A stretch of DNA of 44,568 bases from DATBLQ01 sp036555325 (GTDB lineage Bacteria; Pseudomonadota; Alphaproteobacteria; Rhizobiales; Aestuariivirgaceae), in NCBI GenBank assembly GCA_036555325.1, contig DATBLQ010000047.1, positions 1-44,568 of the forward strand, written 5' to 3'. A program made the position numbers and the translations under genes. Shown one piece after another: positions 26,672 to 33,450 of this stretch (position 1 is the stretch's first letter; each line of letters opens with the position of its first letter). The notes under the pieces are model-generated. The model saw only the letters and a program-made list of their open reading frames with translations. It had not been told where the DNA came from and searched no databases.

Positions 26672-28456
26672 TTACTGGTACCACGCGGATGCCACTTCGA
26701 AGCCGGTCAACGGATGGTGATCGGGCCTGCCGATATGCTTCCATCGCGCGACCCACTGGCCACCTGCATCATACAAAGGAACGATATACCGCCCGTTGAC
26801 CAATAAGCGGTCAAGCGCCCTTGTCGCGGCGATGAATCCGTCTCGCGTGCGGGCCGTGAGTAGCTCGCCAATCATGCGGTCGACGTGCGGGTCTGCAATG
26901 CCCGGGTAGTTGCGCGAGCCCGGAACCGTGCGGCCAGCGCTGCCGTAATAAAATGTCTGCTCATTTCCCGGCGACAAGGAATTGTACCAAGTCACCGGCA
27001 CCATGTCGTAGTCATAGGTTTGCAACATTCGCTGAAATTGGGCCGAATCGACCGTGCGTAAACTCATGTCGATGCCGATCTGTTGCAACGACCTTTGCAG
27101 ATGCAATGCGATCTTTTCCTGCTCTCTGCTTTGCACCGAGACCGTAAACCTGAATGGCTTGCCCGAATCACGGTTGACCAGCTTCGTGCCGCGCAGGCCC
27201 CATCCCGCCTGTTCCAGAAGCTGCAACGCCGTTCTGAGATTGTTTCGGTCACGACCGGTTCCATCGCTTACCGGCAGGCGGTAGACGCCCTCGAGAATGG
27301 CGGGATCGATGTCGCGCTTCGCCTCGCCCAGCAGTTTCAATTCAATGTCGCTTGCTGGAACGTTTTCCGATGAGAGCTCCGATCCGGAGTAGTATCCAAA
27401 GGTGCGCCGATACAGGTCGTGAAACAGATGTTTGTTTGCCCATTCGAAATCGAACGCATGGATTATTGCATCGCGCACGCGCCGGTCGGCAAATAACGCT
27501 CGTCGGGTATTCATGGCGAAGCCGGAAGTCGCCGCAGGGGTTCTCTGCTCGTATTTTTCCAATATTATTGCCCCCGACTCGACCGCTGGAAAATCGTAAC
27601 CCGTGGACCACCGAGTAGGGTCTGCTTCGATTCGAATATCAGCTAAACCCTTCTTGAAAACCTCGAAAGTTGCACTGTTGTCACGATAATAATCGATTCG
27701 AATTTGCTCGAAGTTCCAAAACCCTCTGTTGATCGGAAGATCCTTGCCCCAATAGTCCGAATTTTTGCGATAAGTGATTCCCTCCCCGGCCCGGATATTT
27801 TCCATAAGGTAAGGGCCGGACCCGATCAGCGGTTTTAGTGTGGTCTGTTCAAAGTCCCCGCCTTCCCAAAGGTGCTTCGGCAAAACGGGCATCAACCCAA
27901 GAATCAATGGTAACTCTCGATCGCCGGCTTGTTGGTGAAAGGTTATGGTGTACTCATCCGGCACTTCAGTGCGCGTTACCTTTAAATATGAGTTTTTGAA
28001 GTTGGGCCGTCCGTGATCGCGGAGAATTTCGAGAGAAAAGACTACATCGCGTGCCCTGACGGGGTGGCCATCGGAGAATCGTGCCTGCGGCCTGAGCCTG
28101 AACGTTGTGGTAGAGAAATCGTCACTGACATCGATCGATTCAGCAAGCAATCCATAGAGAGAGAAGGGTTCGTCGCGATTGCGTGCGAGCAGGCTCTCGA
28201 ACACGTACATGCGCACACCGGTCACCGCCTGACCCATTACGATGAAAGGGTTCGTGCTGTCGAAGCTTCCTGTCGTGGCGAGCTTCAATATTCCGCCTTG
28301 CGGAGCTTTGGGATCGACATAGGGTAGGTGTTGAAACTCTGGCGGCAAGGCAGGCTCGCCATGCATCGCTATACCGTGCTTCGGCGTAGCCTGTGCCGGC
28401 GCTACTGCCAGCCCAACAGCAAAGCCTATGGCAAGAAGGGCCGCATAGGATTTCAT
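26672..28456 (-). CDS. YejA-like extracellular solute-binding protein (family 5)
   Basis: This 594-residue periplasmic binding protein has a signal peptide (MKSYAALLAIGFAVGLAVAP, cleavage near AQA). Family 5 motifs follow: GIAMHGEPALPPEF, HLPYVDPKAPQGGILKL, ARFSDGHPVRARDVVFSLEI and PLIGSGPYLMENIR. The MHGEPALPP start is typical of YejA, the binding subunit of oligopeptide or microcin C-type importers. No permease or ATPase genes lie nearby, so it is an orphan here; its partner genes must be elsewhere or it has another role. Confidence 0.9.
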   Translation of the reverse strand: MKSYAALLAIGFAVGLAVAPAQATPKHGIAMHGEPALPPEFQHLPYVDPKAPQGGILKLATTGSFDSTNPFIVMGQAVTGVRMYVFESLLARNRDEPFSLYGLLAESIDVSDDFSTTTFRLRPQARFSDGHPVRARDVVFSLEILRDHGRPNFKNSYLKVTRTEVPDEYTITFHQQAGDRELPLILGLMPVLPKHLWEGGDFEQTTLKPLIGSGPYLMENIRAGEGITYRKNSDYWGKDLPINRGFWNFEQIRIDYYRDNSATFEVFKKGLADIRIEADPTRWSTGYDFPAVESGAIILEKYEQRTPAATSGFAMNTRRALFADRRVRDAIIHAFDFEWANKHLFHDLYRRTFGYYSGSELSSENVPASDIELKLLGEAKRDIDPAILEGVYRLPVSDGTGRDRNNLRTALQLLEQAGWGLRGTKLVNRDSGKPFRFTVSVQSREQEKIALHLQRSLQQIGIDMSLRTVDSAQFQRMLQTYDYDMVPVTWYNSLSPGNEQTFYYGSAGRTVPGSRNYPGIADPHVDRMIGELLTARTRDGFIAATRALDRLLVNGRYIVPLYDAGGQWVARWKHIGRPDHHPLTGFEVASAWYQ

Positions 28457-28496
28457 GGCCCCAACAAGCAGATTCCGAAAGTGAGATCAACTCGTT

Positions 28497-28838
28497 CTAG
28501 TGAGCTCTGGCGAGTCTTAGTCGATAAGCTCCCATCTTCTTGTCGTAGCTCTCGAAATAGTCCTGAACTTGGGGATGGCGTACCGGTTCGCGAGTGTCAT
28601 CCGCCAGGAGATTCTGCTCGGAGACATATGCCACGTATTCTGTTTCATCGTTCTCGGCGAAGAGATGATAGAACGGCTGGTCTTTCTTTGGGCGAATTTC
28701 CTCCGGAATGGACAGCCACCACTCCTCGGTATTCGCGAAAACGGGATCGACGTCGAAGATAACCCCGCGAAATGAGAACAGCCGGTGTTTCACGACCTGG
28801 CCGATTTGAAATTTTGCTTCACGGCTCTGATTTGGCAT
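28497..28838 (-). CDS. hspQ: Heat shock protein HspQ (YccV-like)
   Basis: The 113 residues show the YccV/HspQ hemimethylated-DNA-binding-type fold: AKFQIGQVVKHRLFSFRGVI, FDVDPVFANTEEWW, and DQPFYHLFAENDETEYVAYV. HspQ acts as a specificity adaptor for Lon protease and affects DnaA stability in enterobacteria; the role here is inferred from family. I chose the ATG at 28838 because GGAG stands 7 bases upstream. The upstream 36 codons of the open frame are not family-like. About 200 bp of AT-rich leader lies upstream and should hold its promoter. Confidence 0.88.
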   Translation of the reverse strand: MPNQSREAKFQIGQVVKHRLFSFRGVIFDVDPVFANTEEWWLSIPEEIRPKKDQPFYHLFAENDETEYVAYVSEQNLLADDTREPVRHPQVQDYFESYDKKMGAYRLRLARAH

Positions 28839-29043
28839 GTTCGTGCTCCAACCCGACTCCTTTTTCGCTTGAGTTGGACGATTGCGCAATAGTTTGTCGC
28901 AACGCTCGTTAACGTTTTTTTTAAGACCGCAACATTCACGCAACACTGCCCTAGGAATGTTATCGTTACTTTCGCGGTCCGTTCTTTTTTCGGACTCATT
29001 GCGGCAAAAATAGCCAACGGACGGGGGAAATCTTCACCAATTA

Positions 29044-30246
29044 TTAAGGATGCATGATTCGCGGCAGGTTAAAGGACGGCTGAAGGCCATGCTGCATGAC
29101 ATACCGACGTAACGGTGCGATTCGATCAAGGAGCGCTAGGCCGGCGGCCCTGGCAAAGTCGAGGGGCAGGAAATCTGAAAGCAGCGATTGGTTGAAATGA
29201 TGGACGAGGCTCTGACGGAGGACGACATCGGGCCATCTCATTTTTGCATAGAGTCGAATGAGCTCATCGCTGCCAATATCTCCGCCGGCTCTTACCCAAT
29301 CGAGCACCAGCTCCGCAATTGTTGCAGCGTCCCTGAGGCCGATATTCAAGCCCTGCGCGCCCACTGGCGGCATGACATAGGCCGCCCCGCCCGCAAGAAC
29401 CACCCGCTTGCTCCCGAGATCAGCAGCCCTGAGGCCACTCATGGGAAAGACACTGCGCGGGCCAACTTCATTGATCAATCCGAGCTCACCATGCATTGCC
29501 GCTTGCAGCTCATGCGCAAACTTCTCGCTGGTAAGGGACATGAGCTCGTCAACGCGATGCGGCCGTTCCATCCAAACCAGCGAAGATCGCAAACCTGGCA
29601 GGGGTATTGTTGTTAATGGGCCACTCCGGCTCAGATACTCGGTCGACGTATCTTGGTGAGCAACGCTGTGAGAGAAGCTCGTGGCGAGCGCTGATTGATC
29701 ATAGGCCCACCGCTCGCATGCTATTCCCGCGCTTTTGCGAACGGCCGAATTCCGCGCTTCCGTGGCAACGATAAGCTTTCCCTGCAACGCTTGCCCGTCG
29801 GCAAGCGATAGGTATCCAGCCTCCTGCAAGAGCGCAACTGTCTGAATTTTGCCGTCGATGAACTCGACCCCACGGTTTTGGGCCACCTCGCGCAGGGTCG
29901 CCACTAGGATTTCGAGCGGAATGTTCCAGCCGAAGCTTTCGAGCCCAATCTCGCTCGCGGAAAAACTTGACCGTGCCACCTCGAGAAAAAAGCCCGTATC
30001 ATCAACCATCACCAATTTGCGCAGTGGTCGCCCGACCTCTGCGAATGGGTGGGGCCATATACCCAAATGCTGAAGCAATCGGATCGACGGCTGCATCAGC
30101 GCGACTGTCCGCGCGTCAGCTTCCGTCTTTCGCGGCGCGATCACTCCAACCTTCAGGCCGCCACCGCCTATGAGAGCAGCCGCAGCCAGCCCGGTTGGAC
30201 TATTGCCCAGCACGATTACATCATATCGGCGAACTTGCGTTGACAC
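29044..30246 (-). CDS. UbiH-like FAD-dependent monooxygenase with altered FAD motifs
   Basis: This 400-residue protein belongs to the UbiH/UbiF/COQ6 hydroxylase family, which hydroxylates the ubiquinone ring. The N-terminal Rossmann loop reads VIVLGNSPTGLAAAA, where GxGxxG would be usual. The second FAD motif reads VLAGGAAYVMPPVGAQGLNI, where G-D/E-AAH is expected; the acidic residue is Gly and the His is Tyr. The rest of the fold is intact to the C-terminus. The start is GTG 30246. The divergent DUF2182 gene begins only 24 bp away. It may be a paralogue with changed or lost activity. Confidence 0.85.
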   Translation of the reverse strand: MSTQVRRYDVIVLGNSPTGLAAAALIGGGGLKVGVIAPRKTEADARTVALMQPSIRLLQHLGIWPHPFAEVGRPLRKLVMVDDTGFFLEVARSSFSASEIGLESFGWNIPLEILVATLREVAQNRGVEFIDGKIQTVALLQEAGYLSLADGQALQGKLIVATEARNSAVRKSAGIACERWAYDQSALATSFSHSVAHQDTSTEYLSRSGPLTTIPLPGLRSSLVWMERPHRVDELMSLTSEKFAHELQAAMHGELGLINEVGPRSVFPMSGLRAADLGSKRVVLAGGAAYVMPPVGAQGLNIGLRDAATIAELVLDWVRAGGDIGSDELIRLYAKMRWPDVVLRQSLVHHFNQSLLSDFLPLDFARAAGLALLDRIAPLRRYVMQHGLQPSFNLPRIMHP

Positions 30247-30270
30247 AGACCTCTGATAGCCTCTCTGTAG

Positions 30271-31056
30271 ATGGACGGACTCTTACATCTTATAGGTATA
30301 TTGCGCTGTTTTACCAATCGTCCTCAACGGTTGATATGGGCAGCAGCGGTGTCGGCAGGCACCGTCTTGCTGTGGCATCTCCACTCCCTTGGCGGACCTG
30401 GTGACCTGGCAACAGTGCTGAGCCTGTTCTGCAGTATTGATCGAGCCCCCTCGGATATTGGGCCAGGCATGGCTCTATTCTTTCTCTGGAGCGCAATGTC
30501 GCTCGGTATGATGGTTCCAGCCGCTTTGCCGATGATCGCCTCTTACCTCGATATTGCCGACGCTGCCTCCGAAAAACGCATCTCGGTCGTGCCGGCGGGC
30601 TATCTCATAGCAGGTTACGGTTTCGTTTGGCTGCTGTACGCGCTCGCAGCCACAATGGTGCAGCTTGCCTTGAAGCTGACGCCCTTGATCGCGTTGGCCA
30701 ATGAACAGCATCGGTCTCTTCTACTGCTCATTGGGGGTCTCTATCAGTTCACGCCGCTAAAGCACGCCTGCCTTACCAAATGCCGCGCGCCAATGCCTTA
30801 CTTTCTTGCCAACTGGTCGGACGGGAAGGCGCAGGTCTTCAAGATGGGGGTAGAGCAGGGTGCTCTGTGTTTGGCCTGCTGCTGGGCGCTTATGCTTCTA
30901 ATGCTTGCCGCTGGTCTCATGAATCTCGTGTGGATGGGTGCTCTTTTCATACTCATCGCGCTCGAGAAAGTTCTGCCGCGGCCGGAGCCCATCGTCTATG
31001 GTTCCGGCATCGGATTTTTCCTTGTGGGTCTGATCGGGCTTATTGGGAGCACTTAA
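30271..31056 (+). CDS. DUF2182 integral membrane protein, predicted metal-binding
   Basis: This 261-residue protein has about six membrane helices (LIWAAAVSAGTVLLW; GMALFFLWSAMSLGMMVPAA; GYLIAGYGFVWLLYALAA; ALCLACCWALMLLMLAAG; LVWMGALFILIAL; GFFLVGLIGLIG). The DUF2182 signature YQFTPLKHACLTKCRAPM follows the third helix, and MGVEQGALCLACCW supplies more conserved cysteines. The family is described as predicted metal-binding, with no firm function known to me. Its stop overlaps the start of the DUF1326 gene (TAATG), so the two are translated together. Confidence 0.9.
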   Translation: MDGLLHLIGILRCFTNRPQRLIWAAAVSAGTVLLWHLHSLGGPGDLATVLSLFCSIDRAPSDIGPGMALFFLWSAMSLGMMVPAALPMIASYLDIADAASEKRISVVPAGYLIAGYGFVWLLYALAATMVQLALKLTPLIALANEQHRSLLLLIGGLYQFTPLKHACLTKCRAPMPYFLANWSDGKAQVFKMGVEQGALCLACCWALMLLMLAAGLMNLVWMGALFILIALEKVLPRPEPIVYGSGIGFFLVGLIGLIGST

Positions 31057-31673
31057 TGGCGGCCATCGAACCATGGCACATCAAGGGCGAGCTGATGCTA
31101 TCGTGCAGTTGCACGATCTTTTGTCCTTGCGTCTTGTCGCTGGGCAAACATCCGCCGACGGAACCGCAATGCCAGACATGGGCCGGGATTCGCATCGATG
31201 ACGGCCGTTATGGAGACGTCGAACTTTCAGGCATCAATCTTGCCCTGATGATCGAGATCCCTGGCCTCATGAGTCGCGGAAACTGGACGGCGGGCGTATT
31301 TATCGACGACAAAGCCAGCATCTACCAAGTGAAAGCCTTGTCACGGATAATGTCCGGCCGCGCCCGGGGCTCGACGCATTTGCTTTCGATCCTCGTTGGA
31401 AAGTTCTTGGGTGTGTGGCAAGAGGACGTCCGTTATGAAGTTGTAGGTGATGTCCGCCGCCTGATCGTTCCAAAGATCATCGATGGCGAAATTCGGCCGC
31501 TTCCCGGCAAAGACTCAGGCAAACCGACAACAATCGAGAACAGCCAGTATTGGATAGGCCCGCAGATCATCGTATCTCAGGCCACGAAGAGCAAATTCCG
31601 TCATCAGGGGCGCAACTGGGATTTCCAGGGACGGTCGGCCGAAATCTGCGCGCTCGACTGGAGAGGGCCCTAG
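31056..31673 (+). CDS. DUF1326 Cys-rich protein
   Basis: This 205-residue protein starts MAAIEPWHIKGELMLSCSCT and continues IFCPCVLSLGK, giving Cys17, 19, 23 and 25 in a CxCxxxCxC cluster that suggests metal binding or redox chemistry. There is no signal peptide. The longer frame from 30780 is rejected, as it only overlaps DUF2182. DUF1326 and DUF2182 genes are often adjacent, and here they overlap by one base, pointing to a two-protein system whose function I cannot name. Confidence 0.88.
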   Translation: MAAIEPWHIKGELMLSCSCTIFCPCVLSLGKHPPTEPQCQTWAGIRIDDGRYGDVELSGINLALMIEIPGLMSRGNWTAGVFIDDKASIYQVKALSRIMSGRARGSTHLLSILVGKFLGVWQEDVRYEVVGDVRRLIVPKIIDGEIRPLPGKDSGKPTTIENSQYWIGPQIIVSQATKSKFRHQGRNWDFQGRSAEICALDWRGP

Positions 31674-31678
31674 GGACC

Positions 31679-32278
31679 TCAAGCCGCGTTCATTGATGGC
31701 CTGCTCGAAAAATCGGCAAACCAATCCGCGAGTTTCGAACGGCCATTTCGCCACCCGAGATCGCCATGACGAAAATCTATATAGGCCAGTGCCGCAGCAA
31801 CGCTGATGCTGCCGAGCGTTGTGGTCATCAGTTCATTGGGCCATTGCCGTTCAAGATCATCGCAAACAGCGAATAGACGGGCCCGATTGCCCTCGACAAG
31901 CTCGCTCCATCGGGCGCCTTCTGGCCGCAGTGCCAATTCATAACGCATCGCGACGGCTACCTCGGCCATACCCTGACCGAGCGATTGTAGGGTGAGGACG
32001 CGGAAACGCTTCACCGGCTCATCCGGAAGCAGCGATTTGTCGCCCGCATGGTGCGCGAAATATTCGCATATCACGCGCGAATCATGGATAGCATGGCCGT
32101 GATTGGTGAGCAGGGTGGGGACGCGACCCAGCGGATTGTGTTTCACCACCTCTGCGGTGGGTTTTGCCGGGAACAAGCCCTCGATCCGGATGATTTCCAA
32201 GCCATCGATGCCAAGCTCGCGCGCCGTGATAAGGCACATGCGCGCGAAAGGAGAGATTGGATTGTAGAGGAGTTTCAT
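31679..32278 (-). CDS. Glutathione S-transferase family protein
   Basis: This 199-residue protein has an N-terminal thioredoxin-like domain (MKLLYNPISPFARMCLITAR; NPLGRVPTLL; DSRVICEYF with the glutathione gamma-glutamyl-binding DSR) and an all-helical C-terminal domain (IDFRHGDLGWR). The YNPxSPFARM start is typical of bacterial GSTs acting through Ser. ATG 32278 is chosen with GAGG upstream; the open frame to 32437 runs through a terminator hairpin and is not coding. The substrate is unknown. It lies downstream of the peroxiredoxin on the same strand but behind that terminator. Confidence 0.9.
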   Translation of the reverse strand: MKLLYNPISPFARMCLITARELGIDGLEIIRIEGLFPAKPTAEVVKHNPLGRVPTLLTNHGHAIHDSRVICEYFAHHAGDKSLLPDEPVKRFRVLTLQSLGQGMAEVAVAMRYELALRPEGARWSELVEGNRARLFAVCDDLERQWPNELMTTTLGSISVAAALAYIDFRHGDLGWRNGRSKLADWFADFSSRPSMNAA

Positions 32279-32331
32279 GGCCGGGCCTGGGGTTTCAAGA
32301 TCGCCAAGCCTAGCCCAGCCTGAAAAATTGA

Positions 32332-32362
32332 AAAAGGGTTGGAGTGTGTCTCCAACCCTTTT
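32332..32362 (-). terminator. Rho-independent terminator after the peroxiredoxin gene
   Basis: AAAAGGGTTGGAG pairs perfectly with CTCCAACCCTTTT (13 bp) around a 5-base loop. On minus it is followed by a T-rich run (TTTTTCAATTTTT). It lies 18 bp after the peroxiredoxin stop and separates it from the GST gene. Confidence 0.8.
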
Positions 32363-32379
32363 AGTTCGCTGACTGCCTG

Positions 32380-33048
32380 TTAATTTCTGGCACCCGGTTG
32401 AGGAACGATGCGCAGGTAAGGCTTCAAAGCCTTCCAACCTTTCGGGAATTTCTCCTTGGCTGCCTCATCCGTGACCGACGCAAGAATGATGACGTCCTCA
32501 CCCTGTTTCCAGTTTGCAGGGGTTGCCACCGAATGGTTGGCTGTGAGCTGGAGCGAATCGATGACTCTAAGAATTTCATCGAAATTCCGTCCGGTGCTCA
32601 TTGGATAGGTCAGGATCATCTTGATCTTTTTGTCGGGGCCAATCACGAGAACGTTTCGCACCGTCGCGTTGTCAGCAGCGGTTCGGGTTTTCGCCTCGCC
32701 GGATGCGTTAGGATGGATCATGCCATAGAGTTTTGCCACTTTAAGGTCGTTGTCGCCAATCATCGGATAGTTGACAGCGCCTCCGGTGGTTTCCTGTATA
32801 TCTTTCTTCCATCGCTGATGGTCGTCCACCGAGTCGACAGAAATGCCGATGAGCTTGACACCTCTCTTGTCGAACTCGTGCTTCATACGCGCCATGGAGC
32901 CCAATTCGGTAGTGCAGACGGGCGTGAAATCCTTGGGATGAGAGAAAAATATCGCCCAGGACCCGTCGATGTAGTCATGGAACCTGATGCGCCCTTCTGT
33001 TGTATTGGCTTCGAAATCGGGCGCGACGTCGCCAAGTTGTAGTGCCAT
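32380..33048 (-). CDS. 1-Cys peroxiredoxin (Prx6 type)
   Basis: This 222-residue peroxiredoxin reduces hydrogen and organic peroxides in the cytoplasm. The peroxidatic Cys45 is in HPKDFTPVCTTELGSM. No resolving Cys is present, so it is the 1-Cys Prx6 class. The long C-terminal region (KGWKALKPYLRIVPQPG) is typical of that class. AGGAGG precedes ATG 33048; the open frame to 33318 is too long for the family. A 16-bp inverted-repeat motif at 33097-33112, shared with sulfur genes in this window, lies 49 bp upstream, suggesting common regulation. Confidence 0.95.
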   Translation of the reverse strand: MALQLGDVAPDFEANTTEGRIRFHDYIDGSWAIFFSHPKDFTPVCTTELGSMARMKHEFDKRGVKLIGISVDSVDDHQRWKKDIQETTGGAVNYPMIGDNDLKVAKLYGMIHPNASGEAKTRTAADNATVRNVLVIGPDKKIKMILTYPMSTGRNFDEILRVIDSLQLTANHSVATPANWKQGEDVIILASVTDEAAKEKFPKGWKALKPYLRIVPQPGARN

Positions 33049-33096
33049 GGGAAGCCTCCTTGTTGAGGGTTGGGTTGGGTTTATAGCCAGTGCAAC

Positions 33097-33112
33097 GTTC
33101 GGAATAAAGAAC
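33097..33112 (-). promoter_or_regulatory. Candidate operator, copy upstream of peroxiredoxin
   Basis: On minus reads GTTCTTTATTCCGAAC, one of three near-identical 16-mers in the window (others at 36028-36043 and 42780-42795). Fixed pattern GTTC-N-TTATT-N-CGAAC. Confidence 0.7.
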
Positions 33113-33124
33113 AAACTGTGCACA

Positions 33125-33156
33125 AATCGGTGAAGCACGCAATCGGTGAAGCACGC
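33125..33156. repeat. Tandem 16-bp duplication upstream of peroxiredoxin
   Basis: AATCGGTGAAGCACGC occurs twice in perfect tandem, immediately upstream (on minus) of the candidate operator. It could be a recent slippage product or part of the promoter region. The rest of 33049-33450 has no supported gene; a 60-residue frame at 33192-33374 lacks a ribosome site. Confidence 0.75.
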
Positions 33157-33450
33157 ACTAGTGCGGTAGGAACAATCGTCTTTTCCATACGTTGAATTTC
33201 GAAGGTACGCATTCCACCCTCGGATCGTGCCTAGAGGAATTTTTGGACGATGACGGCTATGGCCGGGCGCACTACGACCACTGCTTCCGCCGCTATCGAT
33301 CATGCGGTCTGGAAACAAATAGCTTCATGGGTTTCGACGGGCTGCGCCACCCGTGCATTAGCCCCTACGGCTAAAGGGACTGATTAGCAAAGATCGGCGC
33401 CTGGGGAGTTCGCATCACCGTGGATCGGTAACCACCCTAATGCGGGCTCC

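Noticed and set aside
28988..29003. GTTCTTTTTTCGGAC, a possible fourth copy of the shared operator upstream of hspQ
   Set aside because: Spacing is one base shorter and the right arm is GGAC instead of GAAC; too degenerate to count.
33192..33374. 60-residue plus-strand frame starting at TTG
   Set aside because: No ribosome site, no family match, and it lies in the upstream region of the peroxiredoxin.
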